Assembly (NCBI GenBank): GCA_905372865.1
Contig: CAJPQT010000038.1
Coordinates: forward strand, 1-5,907
Length of the DNA stretch: 5,907 bases
Direction: 5' to 3'
Source: an uncultured Centipeda sp.
GTDB taxonomy: Bacteria; Bacillota; Negativicutes; Selenomonadales; Selenomonadaceae
The position numbers and the translations under genes are program-made. The notes beneath the pieces are model-generated. The model saw only the letters and a list, made by a program, of their open reading frames with translations. It was not told the DNA's origin and ran no database searches. Shown here one piece after another: positions 5,219 through 5,907 of the stretch (positions are counted from its first letter, which is position 1; each line of letters starts with the position of its first letter).

Positions 5219-5719
5219 ATGAAACGATTTTTCCACACATTCCTCACTGCAGCGGCTTTTACGCTCTTCTTCCTCGTCCAGCCGCACGCGGCATCTGCTT
5301 CCCTGCAGTATCTTGACGACGATCCCAACTATCCTGTTTCGTATTATCACGCCAACTATCGTGAATATGTGGATCTCAGCTCATGCACCTTCAGCGACGA
5401 AGATCCGGATTACTACACGTATGCAACGGGCTACGTCGCTTATTATCGCGATGCCGACGGCTCTTTCCGTGAGTATAGAATTCGGCAATACCGCCAATCG
5501 AAAGACGGCGGCTCAAATCCTCAGTTCTACTCCGCTCAAGGGCGATGGCTTTCCATGCCCGCGTTCGATTACGATGAGATCTCTCGTTACATACAGAGCC
5601 ACGGCTATACGGGATACATCGACGACTATCATGCCTATCCCTACTACATGTTCAAGATCGTCTACAAAAAGACGCGTGGCATCGAATATCCGGACAATCT
5701 GCATGGACAGATGCCTTGA
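5219..5719 (+). CDS. secreted Tyr-rich protein of unknown function
   Basis: This 166-residue protein starts with a classical signal peptide: MKR, a hydrophobic core (FLTAAAFTLFFLV, residues 8-20) and an Ala-Ser-Ala cleavage site after residue 27. The mature part of about 139 residues contains 25 tyrosines, roughly 18 percent, often paired or next to Asp, Gly or Ala (SYYHANY, DYYTYATGYVAYY, DDYHAYPYYM). It has one cysteine and no further membrane segment, lipobox or sorting signal, so it is probably released to the periplasm or outside. I do not recognise a family. The start is supported by AAGGAGG (5204-5210) with an 8-base spacer. It is alone between its own promoter (5098-5126) and a hairpin terminator (5794-5823), so it is monocistronic and on the opposite strand to the other genes. 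The signal peptide and gene call are firm; the role is open. Confidence 0.85.
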   Translation: MKRFFHTFLTAAAFTLFFLVQPHAASASLQYLDDDPNYPVSYYHANYREYVDLSSCTFSDEDPDYYTYATGYVAYYRDADGSFREYRIRQYRQSKDGGSNPQFYSAQGRWLSMPAFDYDEISRYIQSHGYTGYIDDYHAYPYYMFKIVYKKTRGIEYPDNLHGQMP

Positions 5720-5793
5720 TGCGGCAAGATCTTCCTGCATTTTATCCGCCGCTAGTCTGCCAAAGACAAACAATCCGAATGTCCACTTCTTGA

Positions 5794-5831
5794 AAGAGCG
5801 CCCCGCATCTGCCGGGTGCTCTTCTTTCTTT
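5794..5831 (+). terminator. intrinsic terminator of the secreted-protein gene
   Basis: AAGAGCGCCC (5794-5803) pairs with GGGTGCTCTT (5814-5823): ten pairs including one G-T, with a ten-base loop. It is followed by CTTTCTTT (5824-5831). It lies about 75 bases past the stop at 5719. Confidence 0.75.
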
Positions 5832-5856
5832 GCGAAAATCGCTCGCCGCCGTCCGC

Positions 5857-5885
5857 TTGACCTCCTGCGCTTTCGTGGTTAGAAT
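5857..5885 (+). promoter_or_regulatory. sigma-70-type promoter facing the right edge
   Basis: TTGACC (5857-5862) and TAGAAT (5880-5885) are 17 bases apart, each one base off consensus. Transcription would start near 5892. It directly follows a terminator, so it begins a new transcription unit whose gene lies beyond the window. Confidence 0.7.
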
Positions 5886-5907
5886 AGAGGAAGCACTGAT
5901 AAATTCA

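Noticed and set aside
5313..5882. A 189-codon plus-strand frame overlapping the secreted-protein gene
   Set aside because: It lacks a ribosome site, runs through the terminator hairpin at 5794-5823 and is a shifted reading of the Tyr-rich gene, where TAT/TAC codons become Ile/Thr/Met-rich sequence.
1..5907. CRISPR array, tRNA, rRNA, transposase or insertion sequence ends
   Set aside because: I found no regularly spaced short repeats, cloverleaf-like sequence, rRNA-like stretch or transposase motif. The only repeats are the two pairs tied to the DUF169-ygbA unit and the CAGCGGATGT half-sites.

Overview
The window reads as a chromosomal segment of a moderately GC-rich Gram-positive-lineage bacterium. 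AAGGAGG-type ribosome binding sites, TTGACA/TATAAT-type promoters, U-tailed hairpin terminators and the DUF169 plus YgbA-family pair would fit an anaerobic Firmicute. A Negativicutes genus such as Selenomonas is my best guess, from general feel only; nothing here fixes the taxonomy.

Layout. Four genes on the minus strand form two tandem transcription units, read right to left. The first is a DUF169 gene followed 23 bp later by a YgbA-type ('nitrous oxide-stimulated promoter' family) Cys-rich gene. The second is a large CbbX/SpoVK-type AAA+ ATPase with a degenerate and an active ATPase domain, followed by a protein that appears to join a PD-(D/E)XK nuclease-like domain to an HD phosphohydrolase domain. 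This unit ends in a strong bidirectional hairpin terminator at 115-159. On the plus strand at the right, a Tyr-rich secreted protein of unknown function has a clear promoter, ribosome binding site, signal peptide and terminator. A good outward-facing promoter at the right edge serves a gene beyond the window.

Most unusual point. Just past the terminator of the ATPase/HD unit (39-116) lies a scar. It holds a 46-bp copy of the DNA upstream of the DUF169 gene, fused to a 30-bp copy of the 3' end of the YgbA gene, and is followed by an extended -10 promoter pointing out of the window. The simplest reading is that a unit (upstream repeat, DUF169, ygbA, promoter, ATPase, HD protein) was duplicated in tandem and the second copy lost DUF169 and most of ygbA. 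That predicts a related ATPase or effector gene just left of position 1.

How the genes may work together. The ATPase and the nuclease/HD protein are probably co-transcribed and may form a two-component machine: an AAA+ remodeller or sensor with a nucleic-acid or nucleotide-degrading effector. I know of no described system with exactly this pairing, so its role (defence, stress or repair) is open. The DUF169-YgbA pair is plausibly tied to nitrosative stress through the family link of YgbA to the NO-responsive regulon of enterobacteria.
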